Below are positions 1 to 7,983 of a stretch of DNA of 27,405 nt, one piece after another. Numbering within the stretch: the stretch's first letter is position 1; each line of letters opens with the position of its first letter. This stretch comes from CAZGSG01 sp964528095 (GTDB taxonomy: Bacteria; Bacteroidota; Bacteroidia; Chitinophagales; Chitinophagaceae): the NCBI GenBank assembly GCA_964528095.1, contig CAZGSG010000040.1, forward strand, positions 1 to 27,405, given 5' to 3'. A program made the translations under genes and the position numbers. The notes below the pieces were generated by a model, which was not told where the DNA came from, ran no database searches, and saw nothing but the letters and a program-made list of their open reading frames with translations.

Positions 1-321
1 CTAACCGCGAGACACCGGTTGAACAATGTGCTGATGTATGAAATAGAAGATAAATTGAAAATTGGCCTGGAAGCCTATTATTTTAGTCCACAGAAATTAA
101 CAGATGGCACAATGGGAAGATCCTACTGGATAAGCGGCCTAATGGCCGAAAAGCTCTGGGAGAAGTTTTCATTATTCATCAACTTTGAAAATATTTTCGA
201 TACCAGGCAAACAAGATTTGGTGCGATTTATACGGGTAGTGCCAGTAATCCTGTTTTCAGGGATATATATGCGCCTGTAGATGGGTTCGTCATCAATGGT
301 GGCATTAAGATCAGGTTATAA
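1..321 (+). CDS. TonB-dependent outer-membrane receptor, C-terminal fragment (5' end outside window)
   Basis: The frame is open from base 1, so the gene begins upstream of the window; only about 106 residues are visible. They alternate polar and hydrophobic residues like outer-membrane beta-strands, with LGLEAYYF-like and FSLFINFENIFDTRQT stretches. NFENIFDTRQ is typical of the last strands of TonB-dependent receptors, and the chain ends in the short hydrophobic strand GGIKIRL. The family imports metal chelates or other ligands across the outer membrane using TonB energy. The next genes encode metal efflux, so a metal-related ligand is possible but only inferred from position. A good terminator follows at 327-359, so this gene ends its transcription unit. 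The family call is fairly sure; substrate is unknown. Confidence 0.8.
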   Translation, partial: LTARHRLNNVLMYEIEDKLKIGLEAYYFSPQKLTDGTMGRSYWISGLMAEKLWEKFSLFINFENIFDTRQTRFGAIYTGSASNPVFRDIYAPVDGFVINGGIKIRL

Positions 322-326
322 TAATG

Positions 327-359
327 AATAAAGAGGGAAGCCTGGCTTCTCTCTTTATT
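327..359 (+). terminator. Intrinsic terminator after the receptor gene
   Basis: A 14-bp stem (AATAAAGAGGGAAG pairing with CTTCTCTCTTTATT, one G-T wobble) encloses the 5-nt loop CCTGG. It starts 5 nt after the receptor stop codon and is followed by a T-rich stretch. The A-rich 5' arm and T-rich 3' arm allow it to work in either direction. Confidence 0.75.
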
Positions 360-430
360 TTCATATAAAGGCCTGGCAGTCTCTGGCCATCAGGTGATAC
401 AGGGAGGTAAAGATGATTATATGCCTGAAC

Positions 431-500
431 TGCAACAACAGTGCTATAATTTGCTGTACAGGACTATAAAAATGCAACATATCTTGTTACATTTGCAACA
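431..500 (+). promoter_or_regulatory. Possible control region of the metal-efflux genes: three phased TGCAACA repeats
   Basis: TGCAACA occurs at 431-437, 473-479 and 494-500. The spacings are 42 and 21 bp, close to four and two helical turns. The perfect palindrome CTGTACAG lies at 454-461 between them, and TACATTTG (488-495) fits the Bacteroidota -7 consensus TAnnTTTG. The last copy abuts the ATG at 501. Phased copies suggest a regulator-binding region; no regulator gene is present here and function is inferred. Confidence 0.3.
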
Positions 501-818
501 ATGAAATTCTTATTTACCACGTTGAGCATTTTCCTGCTTTACCTCTCCTGCATCCCCTGCAGTGATACCGAGGAATGCAAGGTAAAATCCGTGGTAAAGA
601 TCTCGGCCCCTGCGGATCACCAGGAACATAATCACGCGAAGGAAAATTGTACACCTTTTTGCACCTGTTCCTGCTGTACTTCTTTAGCATTTTCTCATAC
701 TCCATTTAAAACAGCTACGGCAGCGAGTATTACTCCTACGGGTAAATATCCCCTGATCGATGAGCCGGTTAATGCTGGTCCGCATTATTCCATCTGGCAG
801 CCTCCCAAAAGCGCGTAA
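501..818 (+). CDS. Small Cys/His-rich exported protein, DUF6660-like
   Basis: This is a 105-residue protein. Residues 1-20 (MKFLFTTLSIFLLYLSCIPC) look like a signal sequence. The middle carries a His cluster (DHQEHNHAKE, about residues 39-48) followed by a Cys cluster (CTPFCTCSCC, about 50-59), a natural metal-binding arrangement. The length, signal, and Cys/His layout match what I remember of the DUF6660 family, which is commonly found just upstream of CusA/CzcA pumps in Bacteroidota. The next coding frame, 218 bp downstream on the same strand, is exactly such a pump. A periplasmic metal sensor or chaperone role is inferred from the residues and the neighbours, not known. Three TGCAACA repeats lie directly upstream. 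Confidence 0.75.
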   Translation: MKFLFTTLSIFLLYLSCIPCSDTEECKVKSVVKISAPADHQEHNHAKENCTPFCTCSCCTSLAFSHTPFKTATAASITPTGKYPLIDEPVNAGPHYSIWQPPKSA

Positions 819-1036
819 GCGCTCTTTGATTGAATTGACAGCATAACCTTCCTGGGTATGCGTTTATTCTCTATTGGTTAACCTTCATTACAAAAGAGTA
901 ATTAAAAGGCAGGCTAAACCTTTATTGCCATTATGCATCATTAAAATAAATGTTATCACACTGCGTGGTGTTGATCTTTTAGTCATCATACTAAACGATT
1001 GGCTCGCCGCAGGCAATAGCTAAATAGCAAAAGACC

Positions 1037-4000
1037 ATGCTTAATAAAATCATTCATTTCAGTGTCAGGAACAAGATCATTATCGGGGTGATGACACTGG
1101 CGCTTATTATCTGGGGTTTGTGGAGTGCTACCAAAATTCCCGTTGTTGCCTAACCCGATGTTACCAATAACCAGGTGCAGGTGATCACCCGTGCTCCTAC
1201 ATTGGCGGCACAGGAAGTGGAGCAGTTTATTACCTATCCGGTTGAACGGGCTTTATCCAATATCCAGGGTATTGTAGAAATGCGTTCTTTTTCCAGGTTT
1301 GGACTAAGTGTACTGACCGTAGTATTTGAAGAAGATATTAATATCTATTTTGCCAGGCAGCTTATTACCGAAAAGTTGAGAGAGGCGGAAGAGCAGATAC
1401 CCGATGGTATGGGCAAACCTGAACTGGCCCCCGTGACCACAGGTCTTGGCGAGATATACCAGTACGTAATACATCCCAAAAAAGGAAGCGAACAAAAATA
1501 TTCCGCCATGGACCTGCGTACCATGCAGGATTGGATTGTTGGAAGACAACTGACAGGTATTCCGGGTGTGGCCGAAATAACCGGGTTTGGTGGTATTGCC
1601 AAACAATATGAAGTGGCTGTCAATCCCGACAGGCTAAATGCCATGAACATTACTATCCCGGAAATTTTCAGCGCGCTTGAGAAGAATAATGAGAATACTG
1701 GGGGAGCATATATCGACAGGAAACCCAATGCCTATTTTATCAGGGGTGTGGGATTGGTTAAAACATTCGCTGATATTGAAAGCATCGTTATTAAACAACA
1801 AAACGGTATCCCTGTACTGGTGAGAGATGTGGCCACGGTGCAATTCGGATCACCGCCGAGGTATGGCGCATTGACCTATAATGGCGAGAAGGAAGTGGTT
1901 GGCGGTATTGTCTTGATGATGAAAGGAGCCAATAGCGCTTCTGTTGTTAAGCTTGTAAAAGAGCGGATGAAAACAATTGAGAAATCCTTGCCTGATGACG
2001 TAGTGGTAGAAGCATTCCTGGACCGTACTGATTTAATAAACAGGGCCATCAACACGGTGAAAACAAATCTTATCGAAGGAGCCCTGATCGTTATATTAAT
2101 TCTTGTTTTGTTTTTGGGAAATCTCCGGGCAGGATTGATCGTGGCATCCGCGATACCGCTGTCCTTACTATTCGCGCTGGCCCTGATGAATTTATTTGGA
2201 GTAAGCGCCAACCTGATGAGTCTTGGTGCAATAGACTTTGGGCTGATAGTAGATGGAGCCGTGATCATTGTAGAAGCCACTTTACATTTTCTAAAAGCGA
2301 AAACGGGTACCGGTAAATTATCACAGCAACAAATGGATGAAGCGGTGGAAGGAAGCGCTAAGAAAATGATGAGCTCCGCGGCATTCGGTCAGATCATTAT
2401 TCTTATTGTGTATTTACCGATCCTCTCCTTACAGGGCGTGGAGGGAAAAATGTTTCGCCCAATGGCGGAAACGGTCGCTTTTGCCATACTAGGGGCATTA
2501 TTATTATCCCTCACGTATATACCTATGATGAGTGCTTTGTTCCTTAGTAAGAACAATAAATACAAAAGAACTTTTTCGGATAAAATGATGGATTTTTTTC
2601 AACGGGTATATACTCCTGTTTTAAAAGGAGCTATTAGAATAAAATACGCGGTAGTAGGTATAGCGGTTGTTTTGATGATAGTGTCTGTGATCCTGTTCAA
2701 GAACATGGGCGGAGAATTTATACCAACACTGGAAGAAGGTGACTATGCGATTGAATTTGTATTGCCACAGGGTTCTTCTTTATCGCAAACAACGGAAACA
2801 GTGATGATGGCTGAGCGAATGTTGCTGACATTTCCGGAAGTAAAAATGGTAGTGGGGAAAACAGGCGCTGCCGATATAGCCACCGATCCGATGCCGCCTG
2901 AAGCTTCAGACCTGATGGTGATCATGAAACCCAAAAAAGAATGGAAAACAACCGGTGATTTTTTTAAGCTGGCCGATCTCATGCGTGACAAGCTTTCTAC
3001 AATACCAGGTGTGATCGCCGAACCAAGCCAACCTATCCAGATGCGGTTCAATGAACTGATGACAGGGATACGGCAGGATGTGGCCATCAAAATATTCGGA
3101 GAAAATCTTGATACATTAGTGGCTTATGCAGATAAAGTAGCGAAAGTGATCAGCCCGGTAGAGGGCATCACCCAACCACAGGTAGAACGGGTAGATGGAC
3201 TACCGCAGATCACGATTGAATACGACAGGGCCAGGCTAGCCGGCTATGGGCTGAATATCGAGGATATCAACCATGTCATCAGCACCGCGTTCGCGGGAGA
3301 AAAAGCAGGTGTGGTGTTTGAGAATGAAAGAAAGTTCGACATGGTCTTGCGCCTGGATAGCGCGCACCGCACCAATCTCGCCAATGTAAGCGATTTGTTT
3401 GTGCCGCTAAAAAACGGTAACCAGGTGCCTCTGTCGCAGGTGGCCACTGTTTCGTTTAAAACGGGTCCTGCACAAATCAGTCGTGAATCAGGTAAAAGAA
3501 GAATTTATGTAAGCTTTAATGTAAGCGGGCGTGATGTATCCAGTGTGGTTAAAGAAGCGCAACAAAAATTAAATGAGCAGGTCAAACTTCCTGCTGGTTA
3601 TTATTATACCTATGGCGGCACTTTTGAAAATCTTGAAAAAGCATCTGCGCGGTTAATGATTGTGGTACCGCTTGCCCTCTTGCTGATCTTCTTTATGCTT
3701 TATCTCACATTCCGTTCGTTTAAAGAAGCGGCGATTATTTTTACTGCAATTCCCATGAGCGCGATCGGCGGTGTGTTTGCATTACTGATACGGGGAATGC
3801 CATTTAGTATTTCTGCGGGTATTGGCTTCATCGCTTTATTTGGCGTAGCGGTGTTAAATGGAATTGTGCTGGTGAGCACCTTTAACCAGTTAGAAAAAGA
3901 AGGAATAAAAGATACGCTGCAAAGAGTGTTGGAAGGAACAAAGATCCGCCTGCGACCTGTGTTAATGACGGCTTCAGTGGCTGCGCTGGGATTTATTCCC

Positions 4001-5356
4001 ATGGCCTTATCAACAGGCTCAGGCGCGGAAGTGCAAAAGCCATTGGCTACTGTGGTGATCGGGGGATTGTTAACCGCGACTTTCCTGACCCTTGTTGTAC
4101 TGCCGCTGCTCTATATTATTTTTTCATCAAAAAGAAAAACGACAATGAAACCTGTGATCACCATCCTTGCAGGTATTTCGCTGCTGCTATTCTCCGGCAA
4201 CGTAAAAGCGCAGGAAGCGCCCGCAAAACGAATAAGCATTGCTGAAGCGATTGACCTGACAAAAACCAATTTGCAGTACGACATAAATAACCAGCAGATC
4301 ACTAAAGGCAAAGCCCAGGTAAAGACGGCAACAGCTTTGCCAAAGACAGGCGTTTTCGCGGAGAACGAAGACCTGCGCCCGAGTGATGGCAGGGGTATTT
4401 TGAAAATAGGCGTATCGCAAAGTATAGCCTGGCCTGGTTTGTACAGGGCACAAAAGGAACTGTATAATGAACAGTTGAAATATTACCAGGGCACAAACAT
4501 GCTCATTGAAGCGGGTATAAAAAGAGATGTGCGATCAGTTTATTACCAACTCTGGTATTTGCAGGATAAACAGGTTTTGTATCAGCGATTGGACAGTATT
4601 TATAAATCGCTGAATGAAGCGGCAAGACTAAAAGTAAAAACGGGTGACAGCCCGGGACTGGATAGTATAGCGGCCAATGTCAGGATGAGCGAACTGCAGG
4701 CATTCCTAGTGCAGATCAGGAGCGAAATACAGATACAGCAACAGTTATTGATGCAACTGCAGAATACTAATGAAGCGGTCTTACCCGTAACGGTGCAGTT
4801 GGAAAAACTACCCTTGCCTGGTGTAGCAAATGATAGCCTTCACCCGGTACTGCAACTACAGGAACAAAATATCGCTATCGCTAATGCGGGGATTGAAGTC
4901 ACACGCAATGAAAATAAGCCGGAATTCGCCGGCCGTTTTTTCAGCCAGCGATTGTGGGGGGCAAAAGATCCGTTTACCGGGTTTTCTGTAGCCGCAACAT
5001 TCCCGTTATTTGGCACAGGCGCTTATCGCAATAAAATAAAACTAGCCCAGGCAGACAGGTCATTACAGCAAAAACAATATGAATATGATAAACAGGTATT
5101 GAATACGCAACAGCTGCAAATGCGGCAGGAAGTGATAAAGAATAACAGCATACTGGGTTTTTATGAGGCAAGCGGACTGAAACAGGCGGCTGAAATAATC
5201 AAAGCGTCTTCGCTGGCTTACCGGGCAGGGGAAATAAGCTTCGCGGAGTTATCGCAGTTCTTAACCCAGGCAATAGAGATCCAGAAGAACTACCTGGAAA
5301 ACCTGAACATCTATAACCAGTCAGTCATTCAATACTATTATTACATCAATCAATAA
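1037..5356 (+). pseudogene. CusA/CzcA heavy-metal RND pump fused to a TolC-type domain; in-frame TAA at codon 39
   Basis: The expected start is ATG 1037 (MLNKIIHFSVRNKIII...), with transmembrane helix 1 at residues 14-30. The frame then meets TAA at 1151-1153, exactly inside the conserved block before PDVTNNQVQVIT, and runs on uninterrupted to 5356 (1439 codons). Pump features include the LSLGAIDFGLIVDGAVIIVE membrane segment with its acidic residues and GGEFIPTLEEGDYAIEF, typical of heavy-metal RND pumps. After the last pump helix a signal-peptide-like stretch starts at ATG 4145 (MKPVITILAGISLLLFSGNV..AQ). It leads into about 380 residues of helical outer-membrane-factor (TolC/CusC) sequence. 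Such pump-TolC fusions are known in Bacteroidota. A GTG at 1175 could start translation but would lose helix 1. Either a true nonsense mutation or a sequence error explains the stop. Confidence 0.85.
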
Positions 5357-5366
5357 AAATAAACCG

Positions 5367-6596
5367 ATGAAAAGATTTTTAATTATACTGGCAATTGCCG
5401 CATGTTTCGCCAGCCTGGTTTCCTGCGGAAGCAAGAGCGGACAGGAGGCCGGTAAAGCAGAAGAAGGGAAGACGGAAGAAGCAGACCATGAAGATGATAA
5501 TCCCAACCTTTCCGTGTTAACGGCGGAGCAGATGAAGAGCATCGGTATCGAGTTAGGGATGATTGAAGAAAAACAACTGACCGCATCTCTTAAAACAAAC
5601 GGAGTGTTACAGGTGCCAAACCAAAATAAAGCGAGTGTAAATTCTATTTACAGCGGTGTTATCCGGTCTTTGCTGGTACAGCCGGGCAACCTGGTAAGAA
5701 AAGGACAAACCATTGCTACTATCGCAAATCCTGAATTCATACAAACGCAAAGTCAATACCTGGGAGTAAGCGCGAAGATCACACTGGCGGAACTGGAAGT
5801 AAAACGACAAAAAGAATTGAATGAAGGCAATGCCGGGGCATTAAAAAACCTGCAGGCAGCGGAAACGGAATTGAGAACGTTACGGACCACGCGGTCAACC
5901 CTCGCGCAACAGATACAGTTAATGGGCATTGATCCGGCGAGACTTTCAAATGGTCAATTGATCTCCGTGCTGGCAGTAACCAGTCCCATCAGCGGCGTGG
6001 TAAGTAATGTAACGGTAAAGATGGGGAGTTATATAGATGTGACCACAGCAGTAGCAGAAATAGTTGATAACAGCCAGTTGCATCTTGATCTGTTTGTTTA
6101 CGAGAAAGACCTGTCCAAACTACAGAATAATCAAACGATCCATTTTACCATTACCAATAACCCGGGCAGGGAGTATGACGCGCAGATCTATTCATTAGGC
6201 TCATCCTTTGAAGGAGAAAGTAAGGCCGTCTCCGTTCATGCGAAAGTGCAGGGTGATAAAACAGGACTGATTGATGGAATGAGCGTGACGGCTGCGATAA
6301 GTTTAAATCAACGCACAGTACCCGCTGTTCCCAATGACGCGATTGTAACGGTAGAAGGGCAGGACTATATTTTTGTACTAACCACCGCCGATGAAAAAAC
6401 AACAAATCCCGGCACCGACAAAAAGCAGGAGAGTGAATTCATCTTTGAACGCGTTGCCGTGGCAAAGGGCACCAGTGATATAGGATATACCGAGATCACG
6501 TTGCTGAAAGAAATTCCTGCCGGAGCAAAGATTGTTGTGAAGGGAGCGTTTTTTGTTTCGGCGAAAATGACCAATACCGAAGGTCACGGACATTAA
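5367..6596 (+). CDS. RND efflux periplasmic adaptor lipoprotein, CusB/CzcB type
   Basis: This 409-residue membrane-fusion protein links the inner-membrane metal pump to the outer-membrane channel. The N-terminus (MKRFLIILAIAACFASLVSCG) is a lipoprotein signal with lipobox LVSC, so Cys20 is probably lipidated. Residues 25-45 are acidic with one HED cluster. The biotinyl-lipoyl-like half motif GVIRSLLVQPGNLVRKGQTIA (about 91-111) and its partner after the helical hairpin (VTSPISGVVSNVTVKMGSYI, about 208-227) are typical. A beta-barrel follows (LHLDLFVYEKDLSKL), then a membrane-proximal domain with NDAIV. A His-containing tail (TNTEGHGH) may bind metal. It starts 10 nt after the pump stop, so the two are one operon. 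Its frame is intact although the pump frame is broken. Confidence 0.93.
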   Translation: MKRFLIILAIAACFASLVSCGSKSGQEAGKAEEGKTEEADHEDDNPNLSVLTAEQMKSIGIELGMIEEKQLTASLKTNGVLQVPNQNKASVNSIYSGVIRSLLVQPGNLVRKGQTIATIANPEFIQTQSQYLGVSAKITLAELEVKRQKELNEGNAGALKNLQAAETELRTLRTTRSTLAQQIQLMGIDPARLSNGQLISVLAVTSPISGVVSNVTVKMGSYIDVTTAVAEIVDNSQLHLDLFVYEKDLSKLQNNQTIHFTITNNPGREYDAQIYSLGSSFEGESKAVSVHAKVQGDKTGLIDGMSVTAAISLNQRTVPAVPNDAIVTVEGQDYIFVLTTADEKTTNPGTDKKQESEFIFERVAVAKGTSDIGYTEITLLKEIPAGAKIVVKGAFFVSAKMTNTEGHGH

Positions 6597-6777
6597 CAAT
6601 CTAAAAGGAAATGAACAGGTAATTTTGTATTCAGTAAATTAATAAAAATGAAACTAAATAGAAGCTATTGCTGGAAATGTGTGATCATGATCTCTTCCGT
6701 ACTTGGTTTGGCGAAGGCTTTAATGGCCTGATAGCTTGGGGCTTTGCCTGATAAAATGTTCACGCACATATTCAAGC
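6597..6777. other. Intergenic stretch before the mobile element, no convincing gene
   Basis: The only start with a short open frame is ATG 6649, which would give a 27-residue hydrophobic peptide ending at TGA. It resembles the first residues of a membrane protein but has no continuation in any frame. It may be a gene remnant or nothing. No terminator was seen after the adaptor gene. Confidence 0.4.
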
Positions 6778-6785
6778 ATTTATTT

Positions 6786-6812
6786 GGCATCTATATACCA
6801 GTTGGGACAAGG
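6786..6812 (+). repeat. Left terminal inverted repeat of element A
   Basis: These 27 bases match the reverse complement of 10257-10283 exactly. The adjoining 8 bases outside (6778-6785, ATTTATTT) recur directly after the right end at 10284-10291. The inner 12 bases (GTTGGGACAAGG) also occur at 11462-11473 at the left of element B. Confidence 0.95.
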
Positions 6813-6877
6813 AACCAACATCCATAATCCGGGGAATTGACCGGTTTTCCTGAAAAAACTTTCAAAAACGTGTACTT

Positions 6878-6895
6878 GTGGTAATATACTACCAC
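6878..6895. repeat. Palindrome upstream of the 85-aa gene, element A
   Basis: GTGGTA (6878-6883) pairs with TACCAC (6890-6895) around a 6-nt loop. A second, longer palindrome with the same GTGGTA core lies downstream of the gene at 7245-7272. Element B has the same pair with a changed core (GTGGTCTT), suggesting the two copies in one element change together. Confidence 0.6.
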
Positions 6896-6944
6896 GCTTT
6901 TCTAATCTCTTGGTTAGATCTTCATGGCCTTAAAACATTTAGCT

Positions 6945-7202
6945 ATGCCAAAGGTCACAACCAGGTATCCTCGCTCTGCCAAAGCAATTGAAGATTTTAT
7001 TCTTGCACATGACCCGGAAGAAGTCTGGGAAGCATTTGAAGATTTATTTTTTGATTATTTGCAAGTTATGCGAGAGGATGGCCCGATTGAAAACTTTAAG
7101 TATTTCGTATGTGCTTTTCTCGACCTAAAGATATTATTGAACGTAGCGCAGAAAGAGCGAGATGCTTTTGTTCAAAAGAAAATTAACCAGTCGCCCAAGT
7201 AA
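6945..7202 (+). CDS. 85-aa acidic helical protein of unknown function, shared by both elements
   Basis: I do not recognise this protein. ATG 6945 is chosen because the homologous gene in element B can only start at the matching ATG (11607); an earlier in-frame ATG at 6924 exists. The two proteins are both 85 residues long. They share TRYPR near the N-terminus, the PEEV.E.FEDLFFDYLQV core (about residues 26-44), and a nearly identical C-terminus (VAQKERDAFVQKKINQS). The composition is acidic and helix-prone with a basic C-terminal tail, and there is no signal or membrane segment. The gene sits just inside the left end of the element between two palindromes. That position and its conservation suggest a role for the element itself, such as regulation or binding the palindromes, but this is inferred. 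Compensating changes between copies argue it was under selection. Confidence 0.7.
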   Translation: MPKVTTRYPRSAKAIEDFILAHDPEEVWEAFEDLFFDYLQVMREDGPIENFKYFVCAFLDLKILLNVAQKERDAFVQKKINQSPK

Positions 7203-7244
7203 CCATATGTTATTGCAAATAGAGGTATCTATTTTTTCGTTTTC

Positions 7245-7272
7245 TTTTTGTGGTATTTTAATACCACAAAAA
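7245..7272. repeat. Perfect palindrome downstream of the 85-aa gene, element A
   Basis: TTTTTGTGGTATT (7245-7257) pairs perfectly with AATACCACAAAAA (7260-7272). No T-run follows in either direction, so it does not look like an ordinary terminator. The counterpart in element B (11908-11933) keeps perfect pairing through a compensatory A-T to C-G change. Confidence 0.7.
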
Positions 7273-7351
7273 AGTTTTAAAACTACTCTCAATTTGTTCT
7301 CCTAAAAATTTTATAGTTGGCCCCCTTTGAGAGAACTGAAGTCTTTTTTCT

Positions 7352-7474
7352 TTAATTGCTAAACGGAAAGTTGAAAATTAGCCAGATGAGGCTGGCAATA
7401 ATTGAACCCGAAATTAGTAGTAGAATGACAACCCAAAGGGAGCATCCGAATCGGGAGGATTTATACCACTTCAT
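7352..7474 (-). CDS. 40-aa single-pass membrane peptide
   Basis: A tiny frame starts at ATG 7474 (MKWYKSSRFGC...) and ends at TAA 7352. Residues 12-35 (SLWVVILLLISGSIIASLIW and a few more) form one strong hydrophobic helix preceded by basic residues, so the N-terminus would stay in the cytoplasm. It starts 6 nt after the stop of the 47-aa gene at 7481-7624, which suggests co-translation. Element B lacks this gene. The function is unknown; a holin-like or toxin peptide is possible but nothing shows it. Confidence 0.5.
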   Translation of the reverse strand: MKWYKSSRFGCSLWVVILLLISGSIIASLIWLIFNFPFSN

Positions 7475-7480
7475 TTATAC

Positions 7481-7624
7481 CTATTTCTTTTTAGCCTCTT
7501 TAGGCTTCTCCTGCTGGTCTTTCTTTGTCGGGGTGACAGAGACCTTTATAACGTCAGCAAAGCTGCCTTTGATGGCTAGTTTGGGATCGTATTGTTTGGA
7601 GCGTTGTTTTTTAGCTTTTGCCAT
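7481..7624 (-). CDS. 47-aa Lys-rich conserved small protein
   Basis: The frame starts at ATG 7624 (MAKAKKQRSKQYDPKLAIKG) and ends at TAG 7481. The core QYDPKL.IKGSFADVIKVSV is almost unchanged in element B (12033-12146), where a CAG to TAG change cuts the last ten residues. I recall many similar 40-50 aa proteins (KAKK..KQYD.KL...GSF.DVIK) in Bacteroidota, usually without a known function. There is no signal or membrane segment; the very basic tail could bind nucleic acid. TAAATTTG just upstream on this strand fits the -7 consensus TAnnTTTG and would make the transcript nearly leaderless. It is followed closely by the 40-aa membrane peptide. Confidence 0.7.
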   Translation of the reverse strand: MAKAKKQRSKQYDPKLAIKGSFADVIKVSVTPTKKDQQEKPKEAKKK

Positions 7625-7733
7625 TGTACAAATTTAGTAACTTCAAGGTAGCAGAAATCCCCGTAAGGGAAGCCTCTAATGAGAAGGCTAAACAGTACAG
7701 GGTTCACGGCAGATATAGTGTTGCCGTTATTTC
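7625..7733. other. Strongly conserved leader upstream of the 47-aa gene (element A copy)
   Basis: About 110 bp match 12147-12254 of element B with roughly nine differences, more conserved than the 85-aa coding region. It contains CGGCA and TGCCG separated by 10 nt, able to form a small hairpin. Both strands have frames that read like protein (for example RVHGRYSVAVIS on plus), but a 1-nt deletion breaks the plus frame in element B. It may be a functional non-coding element. Confidence 0.45.
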
Positions 7734-7745
7734 TGGTTTAACAAA

Positions 7746-7940
7746 TTAGGCCGACGACTTTTCGTCGGCTTTATCATTTTTTGGAATCTTTTTGTGTGTC
7801 TTCACATAAACTTCATGTCCATAACCGTGCTTCTCATTAAGAGCATATAGTTCGGTATATAAATCAAATGAACTTTGCGAAGTCGATGCCCATTTTGCGA
7901 TAATGTCTAGCATCTCCGACATTACAGGCTGGTAATCCAT
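7746..7940 (-). CDS. Uncertain 64-aa hypothetical protein, or 3' fragment of a lost gene
   Basis: The frame from ATG 7940 (MDYQPVMSEMLDIIAKWAST) to TAA 7746 gives 64 residues that are helical, then a charged Lys/Asp/Glu tail. The open frame continues upstream to about 8000, where it overlaps the truncated transposase on the other strand. So the original 5' end may have been lost where the two sequences were joined. I recognise no family. A perfect 8-bp hairpin overlaps its last codons. It could be a real small gene or a fragment. Confidence 0.4.
   Translation of the reverse strand: MDYQPVMSEMLDIIAKWASTSQSSFDLYTELYALNEKHGYGHEVYVKTHKKIPKNDKADEKSSA
7750..7769. terminator. Hairpin resembling an intrinsic terminator
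   Basis: GCCGACGA and TCGTCGGC pair perfectly around the loop CTTT. On the plus strand it is followed by a T-rich run (TTTATCATTTTTT), so it would work best in that direction, ahead of the transposase remnant. On the minus strand it overlaps the end of the 64-aa frame. Confidence 0.5.
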
Positions 7941-7983
7941 TCTACTGTCCCTGCCTCTGATTCCGTTATTATCACAAGCGCAC

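Noticed and set aside
1151..1153. Recoding of TAA as a sense codon
   Set aside because: Nearly all other genes end at TAA or TAG, and no recoding signal is visible; a mutation or sequencing error is simpler.
7245..7272. Intrinsic terminator for the 85-aa gene
   Set aside because: No T-run follows on either strand, and the palindrome is matched by another upstream of the gene.
7356..7637. Plus-strand open frame of 93 codons in element A
   Set aside because: It lies across the 40-aa and 47-aa minus-strand genes, whose sequence is conserved in element B while this frame is not.
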